From an uncultured SAR86 cluster bacterium (GTDB lineage: Bacteria > Pseudomonadota > Gammaproteobacteria > Magnimaribacterales > D2472): a stretch of 47,955 nt of DNA. The DNA is taken from the NCBI GenBank assembly GCA_902509965.1, contig CABWZP010000007.1:1-47955 (forward strand). Direction: 5' to 3'. Of this stretch, positions 8,938 through 19,375 are shown one piece after another; within the stretch, counting starts at the first letter, position 1, and each line of letters opens with the position of its first letter. Made by a program: the position numbers and the translations under genes. The notes below the pieces were generated by a model. That model ran no database searches. It worked only from the letters and a program-made list of their open reading frames with translations, and was not told the origin of the DNA.

Positions 8938-10631
8938 TTTTGGCTTTCATCTAAGTACTTATATATTGATTTAAATAAATCCATCTCAACAAGAGTTGAG
9001 TAATCTAAATTCTCATCATAATTTTTTTGAATTTGATTCTCTTCACTAAACCTAGCCCAACCTTTAGATGACAAATCACCTGTTTTAGCAAAATCAGTCC
9101 AGTCATCTCGCATTTGTTCACCAATTCTATTATCTAACTCATTTTTAGGCCATCCGGGTATAAAAGCATTAAATAAATACATAATTTCTATACCATGGGT
9201 GGCACCTATAATTTGTTTTTGCGAAGCAGGTGATCTATTAAAGTAATAAAAGTAGGTATTAGGATTTACTTTGCTATGGTTTAGTGCGGAATAATAAGTT
9301 GATGAACCAAATTGGACATCACCCCATAATTTTTGTGCAGCCAAATAAGACTCTTTTTCAATATTTTTAGCCCACTCTCTGTAGTCGTTAATTATATTGT
9401 TAGGATCATTTGGTATCGCTAAGTCCCATATTGTTTGAATCCAATCCTTATCATTAAGATGTTGATCTTTGGTATAAAACATTGGTAATAAACTAGAGCC
9501 TTCAAAACTATTAAAGCCTATAAGTAATGGGATATCATGGGTTTGGCCTGTTCTTGAAATACTCAATGCAGAATCATTAAAGACCCAACCATCAACATTA
9601 GGCATCCATGCTGCAGAGATAACATAATCTTCTACATTTGAAGCATCTTCAGGATTTACCATACCATCTCCAATCTGCTGGAGATTTTCAGCGGGGATAC
9701 TTCTTAAATTCTCTAATAAATCACCATCTTCTTTTAAGCCTAATATCTTTACAAAATCTTTTCCTGAGTTTTCAGCTGACTGGATGATTCCACTATTATT
9801 TTTTAAATAAAGGGTATTGCCTACAGAATAACTACTTTGAGCTATTGCCTTATGGAATAAGCCTTTTGCTAACGGTGATGACATAAGTTGTCTGACAGCA
9901 TGACCACCTGCAGATTCACCAAAGATAGTAATATTATTAGAATCTCCACCAAACTTCTCAATATTCTCATGTATCCACTTTAGTGCTTGTATTTGATCTA
10001 GGGTTCCGTAATTACCTGATGAATTAAACTCGGATTCAGCTGATAGAGCAGGGTGTGCAAAGTAACCCAATGAGCCTAATCTATAGTTAATAGTAATTAA
10101 AATTACGTCTTTAGATACAAGATCGCTGTCGATATATGCACCAGCCCCATTTCCAAATCTATATCCACCTCCATGAATCCACATCATTACGGGTAATTTT
10201 TGTTTAGAAGTTTTTGGAGTGATTACATTTAAATACAAACAATCTTCAGAGTTTCCATCCTCACCACTATCTAAAAAAGGTAAAAGACCTGCTCCAAAAT
10301 AAAGGAGTTTTCTCTTAAACCAACTCATTCCAGACCCATCTACCCAAAGTCCTATAAACGGACCTAGACCAAAACCAGTTGGTTGCATACAAGATGGTGG
10401 AATATTTACTGCAAGTTTTTTGCCTTCCCATCCATCATGATTTAAAGGCGGTTTCCACCTTAAATCATTAACTGGAGCTTTGGCGTAAGGAATTCCAAGA
10501 TAATAATTAGCATCAGCCTCTTCATAACCTTGAAGACTACCTTGATTTATTATTAACTCATTAGTAAGTATTTTCTTATCTTCAGAACAACTAACTAAAA
10601 AAAATACTAAAACTAGTACAAAATATCTCAT
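8934..10631 (-). CDS. Type-B carboxylesterase, predicted lipoprotein
   Basis: GESAGGHAV serine elbow, SEDCLYLNVITP. Likely start is the internal Met (MRYFVLVLVFFLVSCSED, lipobox) at 10631 rather than 10670. Confidence 0.9.
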   Translation of the reverse strand: MRYFVLVLVFFLVSCSEDKKILTNELIINQGSLQGYEEADANYYLGIPYAKAPVNDLRWKPPLNHDGWEGKKLAVNIPPSCMQPTGFGLGPFIGLWVDGSGMSWFKRKLLYFGAGLLPFLDSGEDGNSEDCLYLNVITPKTSKQKLPVMMWIHGGGYRFGNGAGAYIDSDLVSKDVILITINYRLGSLGYFAHPALSAESEFNSSGNYGTLDQIQALKWIHENIEKFGGDSNNITIFGESAGGHAVRQLMSSPLAKGLFHKAIAQSSYSVGNTLYLKNNSGIIQSAENSGKDFVKILGLKEDGDLLENLRSIPAENLQQIGDGMVNPEDASNVEDYVISAAWMPNVDGWVFNDSALSISRTGQTHDIPLLIGFNSFEGSSLLPMFYTKDQHLNDKDWIQTIWDLAIPNDPNNIINDYREWAKNIEKESYLAAQKLWGDVQFGSSTYYSALNHSKVNPNTYFYYFNRSPASQKQIIGATHGIEIMYLFNAFIPGWPKNELDNRIGEQMRDDWTDFAKTGDLSSKGWARFSEENQIQKNYDENLDYSTLVEMDLFKSIYKYLDESQN

Positions 10632-10652
10632 TCTTAATCCCCTTAAAATTAG

Positions 10653-10669
10653 TGACATTAGGTATGTCA
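10653..10669. promoter_or_regulatory. Palindromic site TGACAT-TAGGT-ATGTCA
   Basis: 6-bp inverted arms, 5-bp spacer; same architecture as the site at 15336-15352. Confidence 0.45.
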
Positions 10670-10760
10670 TTAATCATAATGTTTATATATATAATACGAC
10701 AATAGATATAAAATCTGAAATTGATGAATCTTTTAATAATATACTCTTCCACTTATCGAT

Positions 10761-12209
10761 ATGCATAAAGATGTAGTCATTGTTGGTGCTGGAATCTCTG
10801 GAATAGGGGCAGCCTATAATTTACAAAAAAGTTGTAAAACTAAATCGTTTACTATTATTGAGGGAAGGAGTGATCTTGGTGGAACTTGGGATTTATTTAA
10901 ATATCCTGGTATTAGATCTGATTCAGATATGCATACTCTAGGCTTTAGATTCAAGCCCTGGATTAACGATAAATCTATCGCAGACGGCCCCTCTATTTTA
11001 AATTATCTTAATGAAACCACAGATGAATACAATATTCGTGAGAAGATTTTATTCAACCATAAAGTTAAATTAGCAAATTGGAATTCTGCAGAATCAGTAT
11101 GGGAGTTAGAGGTTCAAGATGATACGAATTCCATTAGTAAGTTTACGTGTAATTTTTTATTTATGTGTGGGGGTTACTACAGTTATGATAAACCTCATCA
11201 GCCTGACTTTAATGAACAAGAATCCTTTAATGGAAAGATTATTCATCCACAATTTTGGGATGAATCGTTAGATTATGCTAACAAAAATATTATTGTTATT
11301 GGAAGCGGTGCAACTGCTGTAACTTTAGTGCCAGCATTAGCTGAAACTGCTAAGCATGTTGTTATGCTTCAAAGATCTCCTAGTTATGTTATCGCAGCAC
11401 CAGAGGCTGATGCTATTAATTTAAAATTAAAAAAATTCCTTCCATTAAAATTAGCCTACTTTATAACAAGATGGAAAAATATTTTATTAACATATTTAAT
11501 GTTTTATTTTGCCAGGTCATATCCTGAAAGAGTAAAAACTAGATTAATTAATCTTGTAAAAGAAGAACTCGGTAATGATTATGACGTAGAAAAACATTTC
11601 ACGCCTAGATATAAGCCATGGGATCAAAGAATGTGTCTAGTTCCAGATGGAGACCTCTTTGAGTCAATTAAAAAAGGAACTGCAAGTGTAGTAACGGATC
11701 ATATTGATAAATTTAATGAAGATGGAATCTTATTACAATCTGGTGAAGAGTTAAAAGCTGACATTATCATTACAGCAACAGGTATTGAGCTGAATGTACT
11801 TGCTGATATTGCAATTAATATTGATGGTAGAAAAGTTGAACCTCATAATCACCTAGCTTATAAAGGAATGATGCTAGGAGGGGTTCCAAATCTAGCTTTT
11901 TCATTTGGATACGTAAATGCATCATGGACTCTAAGAGCTGACCTTACAGCAGAGTATGTATGCAGACTTATCAATCAAATGGACAAAGAGGGCGTATCTG
12001 TATGTATGCCACAAGAAGATCCAGCAGCAGAAGCTGAAGATGATTATATAGACTTTACTTCAGGCTATGTCCAAAGAGCACTAGATAGATTACCTCAACA
12101 AGGTAAAAAAGCACCTTGGAGAAATTATCAAAATTATCTATTAGATATCTTTTATGTAAGAATTTGGAAACTTAAAGATTCTACTCTACGTTTTTATAAC
12201 CCTAAATAA
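10761..12209 (+). CDS. Flavin-containing / Baeyer-Villiger-type monooxygenase
   Basis: GAGISGIGAAYNL; FNGKIIHPQFWD fits the FxGxxxHxxxW(P/D) fingerprint; second Rossmann motif VIGSGATAV. Confidence 0.9.
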   Translation: MHKDVVIVGAGISGIGAAYNLQKSCKTKSFTIIEGRSDLGGTWDLFKYPGIRSDSDMHTLGFRFKPWINDKSIADGPSILNYLNETTDEYNIREKILFNHKVKLANWNSAESVWELEVQDDTNSISKFTCNFLFMCGGYYSYDKPHQPDFNEQESFNGKIIHPQFWDESLDYANKNIIVIGSGATAVTLVPALAETAKHVVMLQRSPSYVIAAPEADAINLKLKKFLPLKLAYFITRWKNILLTYLMFYFARSYPERVKTRLINLVKEELGNDYDVEKHFTPRYKPWDQRMCLVPDGDLFESIKKGTASVVTDHIDKFNEDGILLQSGEELKADIIITATGIELNVLADIAINIDGRKVEPHNHLAYKGMMLGGVPNLAFSFGYVNASWTLRADLTAEYVCRLINQMDKEGVSVCMPQEDPAAEAEDDYIDFTSGYVQRALDRLPQQGKKAPWRNYQNYLLDIFYVRIWKLKDSTLRFYNPK

Positions 12210-12210
12210 T

Positions 12211-12287
12211 TGGCGCGCCCGGGAAGATTCGAACTCCCGACCCCTTGGTTCGAAGCCAAGTACTCTATCCAGCTGAGCTACAGGCGC
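12211..12287 (-). tRNA. tRNA-Arg (anticodon TCG)
   Basis: Cloverleaf: acceptor GCGCCTG/CGGGCGC, anticodon stem CTTGG-CTTCGAA-CCAAG, T-arm GGGAG-TTCGAAT-CTTCC, encoded CCA. Confidence 0.93.
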
Positions 12288-12315
12288 AATCTGAGTTTAA
12301 TAGTTTTTTATTAAT

Positions 12316-13515
12316 TTATCTTATCTCAGGATTTGCCTCAAATGTAATTTGTAAAGGCATAAACATCTGCATCAACAAAGAAGGAAAATAGAAATCAGGA
12401 TTTTGTAAAGCCATATCTATATCTGGCATAAGATTTAATCCCTCATCAAAACTTAAAATTATTTTCATTCCTGAAGGATTTTGAGAAAATTCTTTAGCAG
12501 CATAGAAAGCTGATACATAGATATCATAAAATTTATCTTGAAATAATATCAATGGAGCTAATTGTTCTTGAGTTGATAACATCATTGCAAATTGATCTTT
12601 ATCGAGTCTAGAAATTGTCATTGCTTGCATTGCTAAAATAAATCCTTCTATTTCAGGATTATTTCTTTTGTAATATTCAAACTGTTCTTCTGTCCATGAA
12701 ATGCTCAGACTAGAAGAATTTAGTAATAGCTCAAAAATAGGCCTTGGAATATGTTCTAAAAATACAGTTGGTTGAAATTCAAGTTCAGCCATAAAATCTT
12801 TCATTACATCTGATGTATCTCCAGTTGTATCTTTATACAAGCCCTCATAGCTTTGATATCCCCAGTATTTAAAGACGACATTATTGATAAAGGTATCAAC
12901 AAATTGATACATTTGTTCAATATCTACACTTATAGAAGTCTCATTTTCAGCATATACGCTGTCAGCAAAATTTAAATGTATATCTTGTATGTAATCATTT
13001 CCTTTTTTTCTGTAGTCTATTTTTATATCTATATCTTTTAATAAATTTAGAGCCATATTTATTGAATTAGAATTTTCAGCCTCTGGCATTAATTGACTCA
13101 TTCCATCAACTAAAAAACTATCAATGAAAGATAAATTAATACCCTCAATAAAACATTTAGAAGGTCTATTTACAGAATTTTTTACATCTATTAATGGTGG
13201 CATTTTAAATAATCTTGTTAAAGATGTATTAAAAGATAAATCATTGATCTTATAACCCGAACATGAAATCTCTTTTACAGTTAAAAGTTTTGAGGGGGTT
13301 GAGTTATATACCCTTAAATTTTGAATATTAAACTTATCTCTAGATCCTTTAATGCTTGAAGTAGAAACTGATATATCTACATCTATACCTTCATCACTTA
13401 TATCAGTCATAAAATTCTTAACTAGAGTATTTAATTCTTCTTCAGTAACAAAGAGTTCTGCCGCTGGTGATGTAAATGATAAAATACATAATATTGTTAT
13501 TAGAGATTTATTCAT
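12316..13515 (-). CDS. Hypothetical exported protein
   Basis: 399 aa ORF with signal peptide (MNKSLITILCILSFTSPAAE); no recognised family. Confidence 0.75.
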   Translation of the reverse strand: MNKSLITILCILSFTSPAAELFVTEEELNTLVKNFMTDISDEGIDVDISVSTSSIKGSRDKFNIQNLRVYNSTPSKLLTVKEISCSGYKINDLSFNTSLTRLFKMPPLIDVKNSVNRPSKCFIEGINLSFIDSFLVDGMSQLMPEAENSNSINMALNLLKDIDIKIDYRKKGNDYIQDIHLNFADSVYAENETSISVDIEQMYQFVDTFINNVVFKYWGYQSYEGLYKDTTGDTSDVMKDFMAELEFQPTVFLEHIPRPIFELLLNSSSLSISWTEEQFEYYKRNNPEIEGFILAMQAMTISRLDKDQFAMMLSTQEQLAPLILFQDKFYDIYVSAFYAAKEFSQNPSGMKIILSFDEGLNLMPDIDMALQNPDFYFPSLLMQMFMPLQITFEANPEIR

Positions 13516-13647
13516 TGGATTTATAGGGTTTTGGAATTTATGTGTAATTATAACACATTACATGTTTTTAAATAAATTCACATCAAATAGATTTCTTTAA
13601 AAAAAATTCTTGGTATTATTACTATGTAATATTAATAGGGGTATTTA

Positions 13648-15330
13648 ATGAGCAATTTTGATTTTATAATTTTAGGTGCAGGGTCTGCAGGTTGCGTTCT
13701 TGCAAACAGGTTAAGCGCTAATCCAGAAGTGTCAGTGTGCTTGATTGAGGCTGGATCAAAAGATAATGACCCAAGATTACATGTACCTCTTGGTTTTGCT
13801 TTTCTCGGAGATAAGAGCAAGTACAGTTGGGCATATAATACTGTTCCGCAAAAAGAATTCGAAAAAGTTCTAGTTAAAGAACCTGAAACTGTAGCTGTTG
13901 ATACAGCTGGCGGTGTTCACAAAGTACCAAATGAATCCATGGAACATAGAAAAGGTTATCAACCCCGAGGAAAAACATTAGGTGGCTCGAGCTCTATAAA
14001 TGCGATGTTATATGTAAGAGGGCATAGATGGGATTATGACCATTGGGCAGAACTTGGTAATAAAGGTTGGTCATACGATGAAGTATTGCCTTACTTTAAA
14101 AAAGCAGAGCACAATGAAGAGCACAATAATGAATATCATGGCCAAAATGGTCCACTAAATGTAAGCAGAATTCGTCATAGACCAGAATCTTGTGATGAGT
14201 TTGTTAAGGCCGGGTCTTCACTTTTTAAATACAACGAAGATTTTAACGGAGAAGATCAAGAAGGATTTGGTTATTATCAAACTACACAAATTAATGGAAA
14301 AAGATGCAGTGCTGCTAAAGCTTATTTAGTACCAGCTCTAGAAAGAGAAAATCTCACGGTATTAACAGACACAAATGTTAATAAAATTCTTATAAATGAT
14401 AATTCTGCAAAAGGTGTTGAGTGTATTAATAATAAAAATGAAACATTTCAATTATTTGCAGATAAAGAAGTCATTCTTTCATCAGGAGCTTTTGGATCAC
14501 CACAAATTTTATTAAGATCGGGAGTTGGTCCTGGTAATGAAATAAGTAGACATGGCATTGAACATAAAGTCGATTTGCCAGGTGTTGGAAAAAATCTACA
14601 AGATCATATTGATTATCTAACAGTTCATAAATATAACTCGATTAACTTAATAGGGTTTAATTTAAAAACAATATTTTTTAAGTACCCACTAGAGATTTTA
14701 AAATATATTTTTAAAAAAACTGGCCTTTTCACTTCAACAATTGCAGAAGCTGGTGCTTTTATTAAGACTCATGACGACTTAGAAGCTCCTAATATTCAAT
14801 ATCATTATGCTCCAGCTATGATTGTTGATCATGGTAGAACAGCTGTCTGGGGTACTGGTATGAGTTGTCATTCGTGTTTATTGCGACCAAAGTCCAGAGG
14901 AGAAGTTACTCTTGAATCTGCTGACCCATTTGCTGACCCACTAATTGATCCAAACTTTTTAAGTCATCCTGATGATGTTAAAGATATGGTTGATGGCTAT
15001 AAAATAATGATGAAAGTATTAAATCAAGAACCATTTAGTAAATATATACAAGAACATACGCACAGACCTGTTGATATAAATAATGATTCAGATATCGAAT
15101 TAGCTATTAGAGAAGAGGCTGATACGGTTTATCATCCTGTTGGAACTTGTAAGATGGGAAGTGATGAAATGAGTGTTGTAAATGATAGATTAAAGGTTCA
15201 TAACATGAATAATTTAAGAATTGTAGATGCTTCAATTATGCCAACTTTAGTAGGGGGCAACACTAATGCACCAACTATTATGATTGGTGAAAAAGCTTCT
15301 GATATGATTAAAGAGGATTGGAACATTTAA
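13648..15330 (+). CDS. GMC-family oxidoreductase (choline dehydrogenase-like)
   Basis: DFIILGAGSAGCVLANRLS; GGSSSINAMLYVRGH; C-terminal YHPVGTCKMG and NTNAPTIMIGEKASDMI. Confidence 0.95.
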   Translation: MSNFDFIILGAGSAGCVLANRLSANPEVSVCLIEAGSKDNDPRLHVPLGFAFLGDKSKYSWAYNTVPQKEFEKVLVKEPETVAVDTAGGVHKVPNESMEHRKGYQPRGKTLGGSSSINAMLYVRGHRWDYDHWAELGNKGWSYDEVLPYFKKAEHNEEHNNEYHGQNGPLNVSRIRHRPESCDEFVKAGSSLFKYNEDFNGEDQEGFGYYQTTQINGKRCSAAKAYLVPALERENLTVLTDTNVNKILINDNSAKGVECINNKNETFQLFADKEVILSSGAFGSPQILLRSGVGPGNEISRHGIEHKVDLPGVGKNLQDHIDYLTVHKYNSINLIGFNLKTIFFKYPLEILKYIFKKTGLFTSTIAEAGAFIKTHDDLEAPNIQYHYAPAMIVDHGRTAVWGTGMSCHSCLLRPKSRGEVTLESADPFADPLIDPNFLSHPDDVKDMVDGYKIMMKVLNQEPFSKYIQEHTHRPVDINNDSDIELAIREEADTVYHPVGTCKMGSDEMSVVNDRLKVHNMNNLRIVDASIMPTLVGGNTNAPTIMIGEKASDMIKEDWNI

Positions 15331-15333
15331 AGT

Positions 15334-15354
15334 ATTGACATACAATATGTCAAT
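15334..15354. promoter_or_regulatory. Palindromic site ATTGACATA-CAA-TATGTCAAT upstream of the DUF3604 gene
   Basis: 9-bp perfect inverted arms, 3-nt centre; contains TGACAT-N5-ATGTCA. Confidence 0.5.
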
Positions 15355-15390
15355 TATTTTTGTAATTTAAAATAATAGGGGAATCTAGTC

Positions 15391-17541
15391 ATGAATAAAT
15401 TTTTAAAACGTCTTGGCGTAACACTTCTTTTTATAGTATTTTTTGTATATATATTATTAGATGTAGATTTTAATAATAAGAGACCTGTAATAGGGCTCTT
15501 TAAGAGTATTACTCATTCCGATTCAGCGCTTGAAATAGTTGATTTTTCAGTAGATAAGCCTAAATCAAATAAGGTAAGACCACCTGCAAACCCAGATAGA
15601 AACCCATATTATGGTGATTTACATGTTCATACAAAGTACTCTTTTGATGCTTATGTATTTGGAGTCACAGCGTCACCTGATGATGCATATGAATTTGCTA
15701 AAGGTAAAGGCATATTGCATCCACTTGGCTATGAAATGAAATTACAAGAACCGTTAGACTTTTATTCAGTCACAGATCATGGGTTCTACATGGGTATGAT
15801 TCAAGCATACGCTGATACCACAACTGACATATCGCAAAACGACTTTGCAGAGCCATTTCATAATTTAAATGCTCCAGAAAATCTTGTAGTTGAATCTGCT
15901 GGCCAACGCTCAAATATTTTCAGTAATGTTCTTGGTGCAGCAATTGCTAAACCTGTTCCATGGTGGCACCCTAGAACACTCAAAGCGTGGTTTACCAACA
16001 ATACACAATTAGCCCTTGAATCATTTGAATATAATATTCATAAATCAGCTTGGGCAGATGTAGCTAGATCAGCAAATGAACATAATGATCCAGGCCATTT
16101 CACTACATTCATTGGTTACGAATTTACTACTTCAACCGATACTGAGGGTGGAAATCTTCACAGAAATGTAATATTCAATTCATCAAAAGCACCCATACGG
16201 CCTTGGACTAGAATAGATTCTATTAATCCTGAAGATTTATGGACTTGGCAAGATGGATTAAGAGAAAAAGGTATAGATACTGTGTCCATGCCTCATAATA
16301 GCAATGGCTCAAATGGGCAAATGTTTGAAATGGAAACCTTCAAAGGTAATGCATTAAACCGTAAATATGCAGAACAACGAATGAGAAATGAGCCTTTAGT
16401 AGAAATAACACAAGTTAAAGGAACATCAGATACACATCCTTTATTATCTCCTGATGATGATTGGGCTGATTTCGAAATAATGGATAAAAGAGTTGGAAGT
16501 AGACCGCCAACATATAGTAAACCTTCAGGAGGTTACGTTAGAGAGGCATATTTAAATGGTTTAACGCTCGATTGGACTAATCAAGGAAATCCCTATAAGT
16601 TTGGTTTAATTGGTTCCAGTGATACTCATACTGGCGCAGGTTCTTTTGATGAGTCTAATTACTGGTCTAAGATTGGATTGCTTGATGGAGATGGTATAAA
16701 TAGAGGTAGTATCCCAGTAAGTCCTGAACAGGAGCAGCTCCTTATAGACTACATGAATGCATTTAATCAACCAAATGCATTAATTGAACTAGAGGCAGGA
16801 AAATTTGCAAATACTGGTTTTACTCAATGGGGTGCATCAGGATTAGCGGTAGCATGGGCTGAAGAGAATACTAGAGAATCAATATTTAATGCATTTAAAC
16901 GAAAAGAAACTTTTGCTACAACAGGAACACGCATTGCAGTCCGCTTTTTTGCTGGTTATGACCTAAAAACAATTGACCTAGATTCAGATACTTTAGTGAG
17001 CCAAGCATACAAAAAAGGTGTGACAATGGGTTCAGATATTTTGAATAAAGGTGAAATAGCTCCAGATTTTCTTGTTTGGGCTCAAGGAGATAAAAATGGA
17101 GCACCTTTGCAGCGTATTCAAATAATAAAAGGTTGGATTGATATGCAGAGCGGGACTCCGTATGAAAAAGTTTTTGATGTTGTTTGTTCTGATGGAATGT
17201 CTGTTGATCCTCTAACTAATAAATGTCCTGACAATGGAGCAAGAGTTAATATTAATGATTGTTCAATCTCTCAAAATGTAGGTGCGACTGAATTGAAATC
17301 CGTATGGGTTGATCCTGAATTCGATCCAACTGTTAAATCATTTTATTATGTAAGAGTTCTTGAAAATCCAACTTGTAGATGGTCTACATGGGATGCTGTC
17401 AAGAGTGGCAACACACCAAGAGAAGATTTACATCAAACTATTCAAGAACGAGCTTGGTCTTCACCTATATGGTATATACCTGCTATTAATGAATTTACAA
17501 TTATTCCATTAGGCGGAACTGTTGCTATTGGTGACGAATAA
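15391..17541 (+). CDS. DUF3604 domain protein
   Basis: NPYYGDLHVHTKYSFDAYVFG, SVTDHGFYMG, IGYEFTTSTDTEGGNLHRNVIF, SSDTHTGAG; N-terminal TM. Confidence 0.9.
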   Translation: MNKFLKRLGVTLLFIVFFVYILLDVDFNNKRPVIGLFKSITHSDSALEIVDFSVDKPKSNKVRPPANPDRNPYYGDLHVHTKYSFDAYVFGVTASPDDAYEFAKGKGILHPLGYEMKLQEPLDFYSVTDHGFYMGMIQAYADTTTDISQNDFAEPFHNLNAPENLVVESAGQRSNIFSNVLGAAIAKPVPWWHPRTLKAWFTNNTQLALESFEYNIHKSAWADVARSANEHNDPGHFTTFIGYEFTTSTDTEGGNLHRNVIFNSSKAPIRPWTRIDSINPEDLWTWQDGLREKGIDTVSMPHNSNGSNGQMFEMETFKGNALNRKYAEQRMRNEPLVEITQVKGTSDTHPLLSPDDDWADFEIMDKRVGSRPPTYSKPSGGYVREAYLNGLTLDWTNQGNPYKFGLIGSSDTHTGAGSFDESNYWSKIGLLDGDGINRGSIPVSPEQEQLLIDYMNAFNQPNALIELEAGKFANTGFTQWGASGLAVAWAEENTRESIFNAFKRKETFATTGTRIAVRFFAGYDLKTIDLDSDTLVSQAYKKGVTMGSDILNKGEIAPDFLVWAQGDKNGAPLQRIQIIKGWIDMQSGTPYEKVFDVVCSDGMSVDPLTNKCPDNGARVNINDCSISQNVGATELKSVWVDPEFDPTVKSFYYVRVLENPTCRWSTWDAVKSGNTPREDLHQTIQERAWSSPIWYIPAINEFTIIPLGGTVAIGDE

Positions 17542-17561
17542 AATTTAAGTAAACTCAACAA

Positions 17562-18365
17562 TTGAAAACTAAACTTTTTTTATTTTTTATAATAGGTTTA
17601 TCCATATATCTAATTGATATAGGGTTAAATTCATCTGATAATACAAAAGAAATTTATATATCTGACCAAGAAGTTCTTAGTTTGGTAAGCGCATGGGAAT
17701 CACAAGTTGGCAGAAAACCAACTGAAGACGAAATAACAAGAATTATTAATAATTTAATAGAAGAAGAAATCCTTTACAGAGAGGCTCTTTTATTGGGACT
17801 AGATCAAGAAGATAGAATCATTAAACGAAGATTGGCTCAAAAAATTTCATTTTTAAAACAAGAAACTTCAACTGATAAACCATCAAATGATGATCTCATA
17901 GAATATTATGAAAATAATAAAGATAGGTATTATATTAAATCTGCATATACCTTTACACATCACTTCTTTTCAGCAGAAAATAGTTCATTAATAAGATCTA
18001 CTAATGGTTTTGAAGAGATCTTAAATGGCTCTATATCCATTGAGTCTGATCCATTTTTTCTTGGTAAAAATTTTATAAATAAAAATGAGGATGAAATAAG
18101 TAGAAATTTTGGAAAACTCTTTAGTCAAAATTTTAAAGAGGACATAAAAACTAATGAATGGATGGGACCATTAAAATCCTCATTTGGTCATCATATTATT
18201 AAAGTCAACAACACTATCCCTGGATATTATCCATTAATTACAGAAATATTGAATCAAGTTGAAATAGATTTATTAGCTGAGAAAAGAGATAGCGCAATTA
18301 AAGATTATATAAATTCAGTCAAATTAGAATATAAAATTTTTGTAAATAAGAATCTTGAATACTAA
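17562..18365 (+). CDS. Parvulin-like peptidylprolyl isomerase
   Basis: Membrane-anchored N-terminus, EEEILYREALLLGLDQEDRIIKRRLAQKISFL, C-terminal GPLKSSFGHHIIKVNN. Confidence 0.8.
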   Translation: MKTKLFLFFIIGLSIYLIDIGLNSSDNTKEIYISDQEVLSLVSAWESQVGRKPTEDEITRIINNLIEEEILYREALLLGLDQEDRIIKRRLAQKISFLKQETSTDKPSNDDLIEYYENNKDRYYIKSAYTFTHHFFSAENSSLIRSTNGFEEILNGSISIESDPFFLGKNFINKNEDEISRNFGKLFSQNFKEDIKTNEWMGPLKSSFGHHIIKVNNTIPGYYPLITEILNQVEIDLLAEKRDSAIKDYINSVKLEYKIFVNKNLEY

Positions 18366-19318
18366 TGATTAAGATCTTATCTTCTCTTTTATTTCTATTT
18401 ATTATTAATATAAGCGCACATGAATTCAATCCTGCGCATTTAGTTATAGAGGAAACAGATTCAACTAATTTCACATACAAAGCTACCTGGTTATATCCAA
18501 TAAAGAATATTGGTAAGAGAGCAGAATTAATATTTTCAGACTCCTGTCAATTAAATACTTTATCACCATATCCACAAGGTAAATATTTAGTTGAAAAAAT
18601 TACATTAAATTGTAATTCGTCTATAAAAGGCCAAATTATAGAAGTAAAAAATTTAAGTGTTTTAACTGATGCTCTTGTAACAATTAATTTTAAAAATAAC
18701 TCAACGTTTGAAGGTATTATGAATTTAAGAAATTCAAAGCTTGAAATACCATTTGAAAAACAAGCATTTCCAACAACATATTTTAAACTGGGTATAGACC
18801 ATCTTTTAAGTGGTATAGATCATATTCTATTCATATTTGGATTATTATTTCTTGTTACAGGTGTTTTAAATATTGTTAAAACAATTACAGCATTTACTGT
18901 TGCTCATAGCATTACCCTAGGCCTTTCTTTTTTTAATTTATTATCATTACCTCAAGCAACTGTAGAAGTCTTGATTGCTCTTACTATAGTTTATCTTGCA
19001 ACTGAAGTTAGCAATTCTAATAAATACTCAAATACACCATGGTTAATGGCATTTGGATTTGGTTTATTACATGGTTTAGGCTTTGCGAGCGCTTTAGGTG
19101 ATATTGGCATCAGTAATGACCAAGTCTTTTTATCATTGCTATTTTTTAATATTGGCATAGAAGCAGGTCAGCTGGCTTTAATACCTCTATTTGGAAGTAT
19201 TTTATGGTTTGCTAACAAGTATCAATTTTATAAAAAAGCTTCAATCGGAGCATCTTATATACTTGGCTCAATGGGTTTTTATTGGGTCATAAGTAGATTT
19301 ATTGGAATAATAATTTAA
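18365..19318 (+). CDS. HupE/UreJ-family membrane protein
   Basis: FKLGIDHLLSGIDHILFIFGLLFLV, TVAHSITLGLSF, FGFGLLHGLGFASAL. Confidence 0.88.
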   Translation: MIKILSSLLFLFIINISAHEFNPAHLVIEETDSTNFTYKATWLYPIKNIGKRAELIFSDSCQLNTLSPYPQGKYLVEKITLNCNSSIKGQIIEVKNLSVLTDALVTINFKNNSTFEGIMNLRNSKLEIPFEKQAFPTTYFKLGIDHLLSGIDHILFIFGLLFLVTGVLNIVKTITAFTVAHSITLGLSFFNLLSLPQATVEVLIALTIVYLATEVSNSNKYSNTPWLMAFGFGLLHGLGFASALGDIGISNDQVFLSLLFFNIGIEAGQLALIPLFGSILWFANKYQFYKKASIGASYILGSMGFYWVISRFIGIII

Positions 19319-19350
19319 TCGCTGAAATAATCGTATTAGGCTAAAATTAA

Positions 19351-19367
19351 TATCATTTAAAATGATA
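19351..19367. promoter_or_regulatory. Perfect palindrome TATCATTT-A-AAATGATA immediately upstream of the GcvT/DmdA-like gene
   Basis: 8-bp arms, 1-nt centre, ends 8 nt before the ATG at 19376. Confidence 0.4.
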
Positions 19368-19375
19368 CCTATAAA

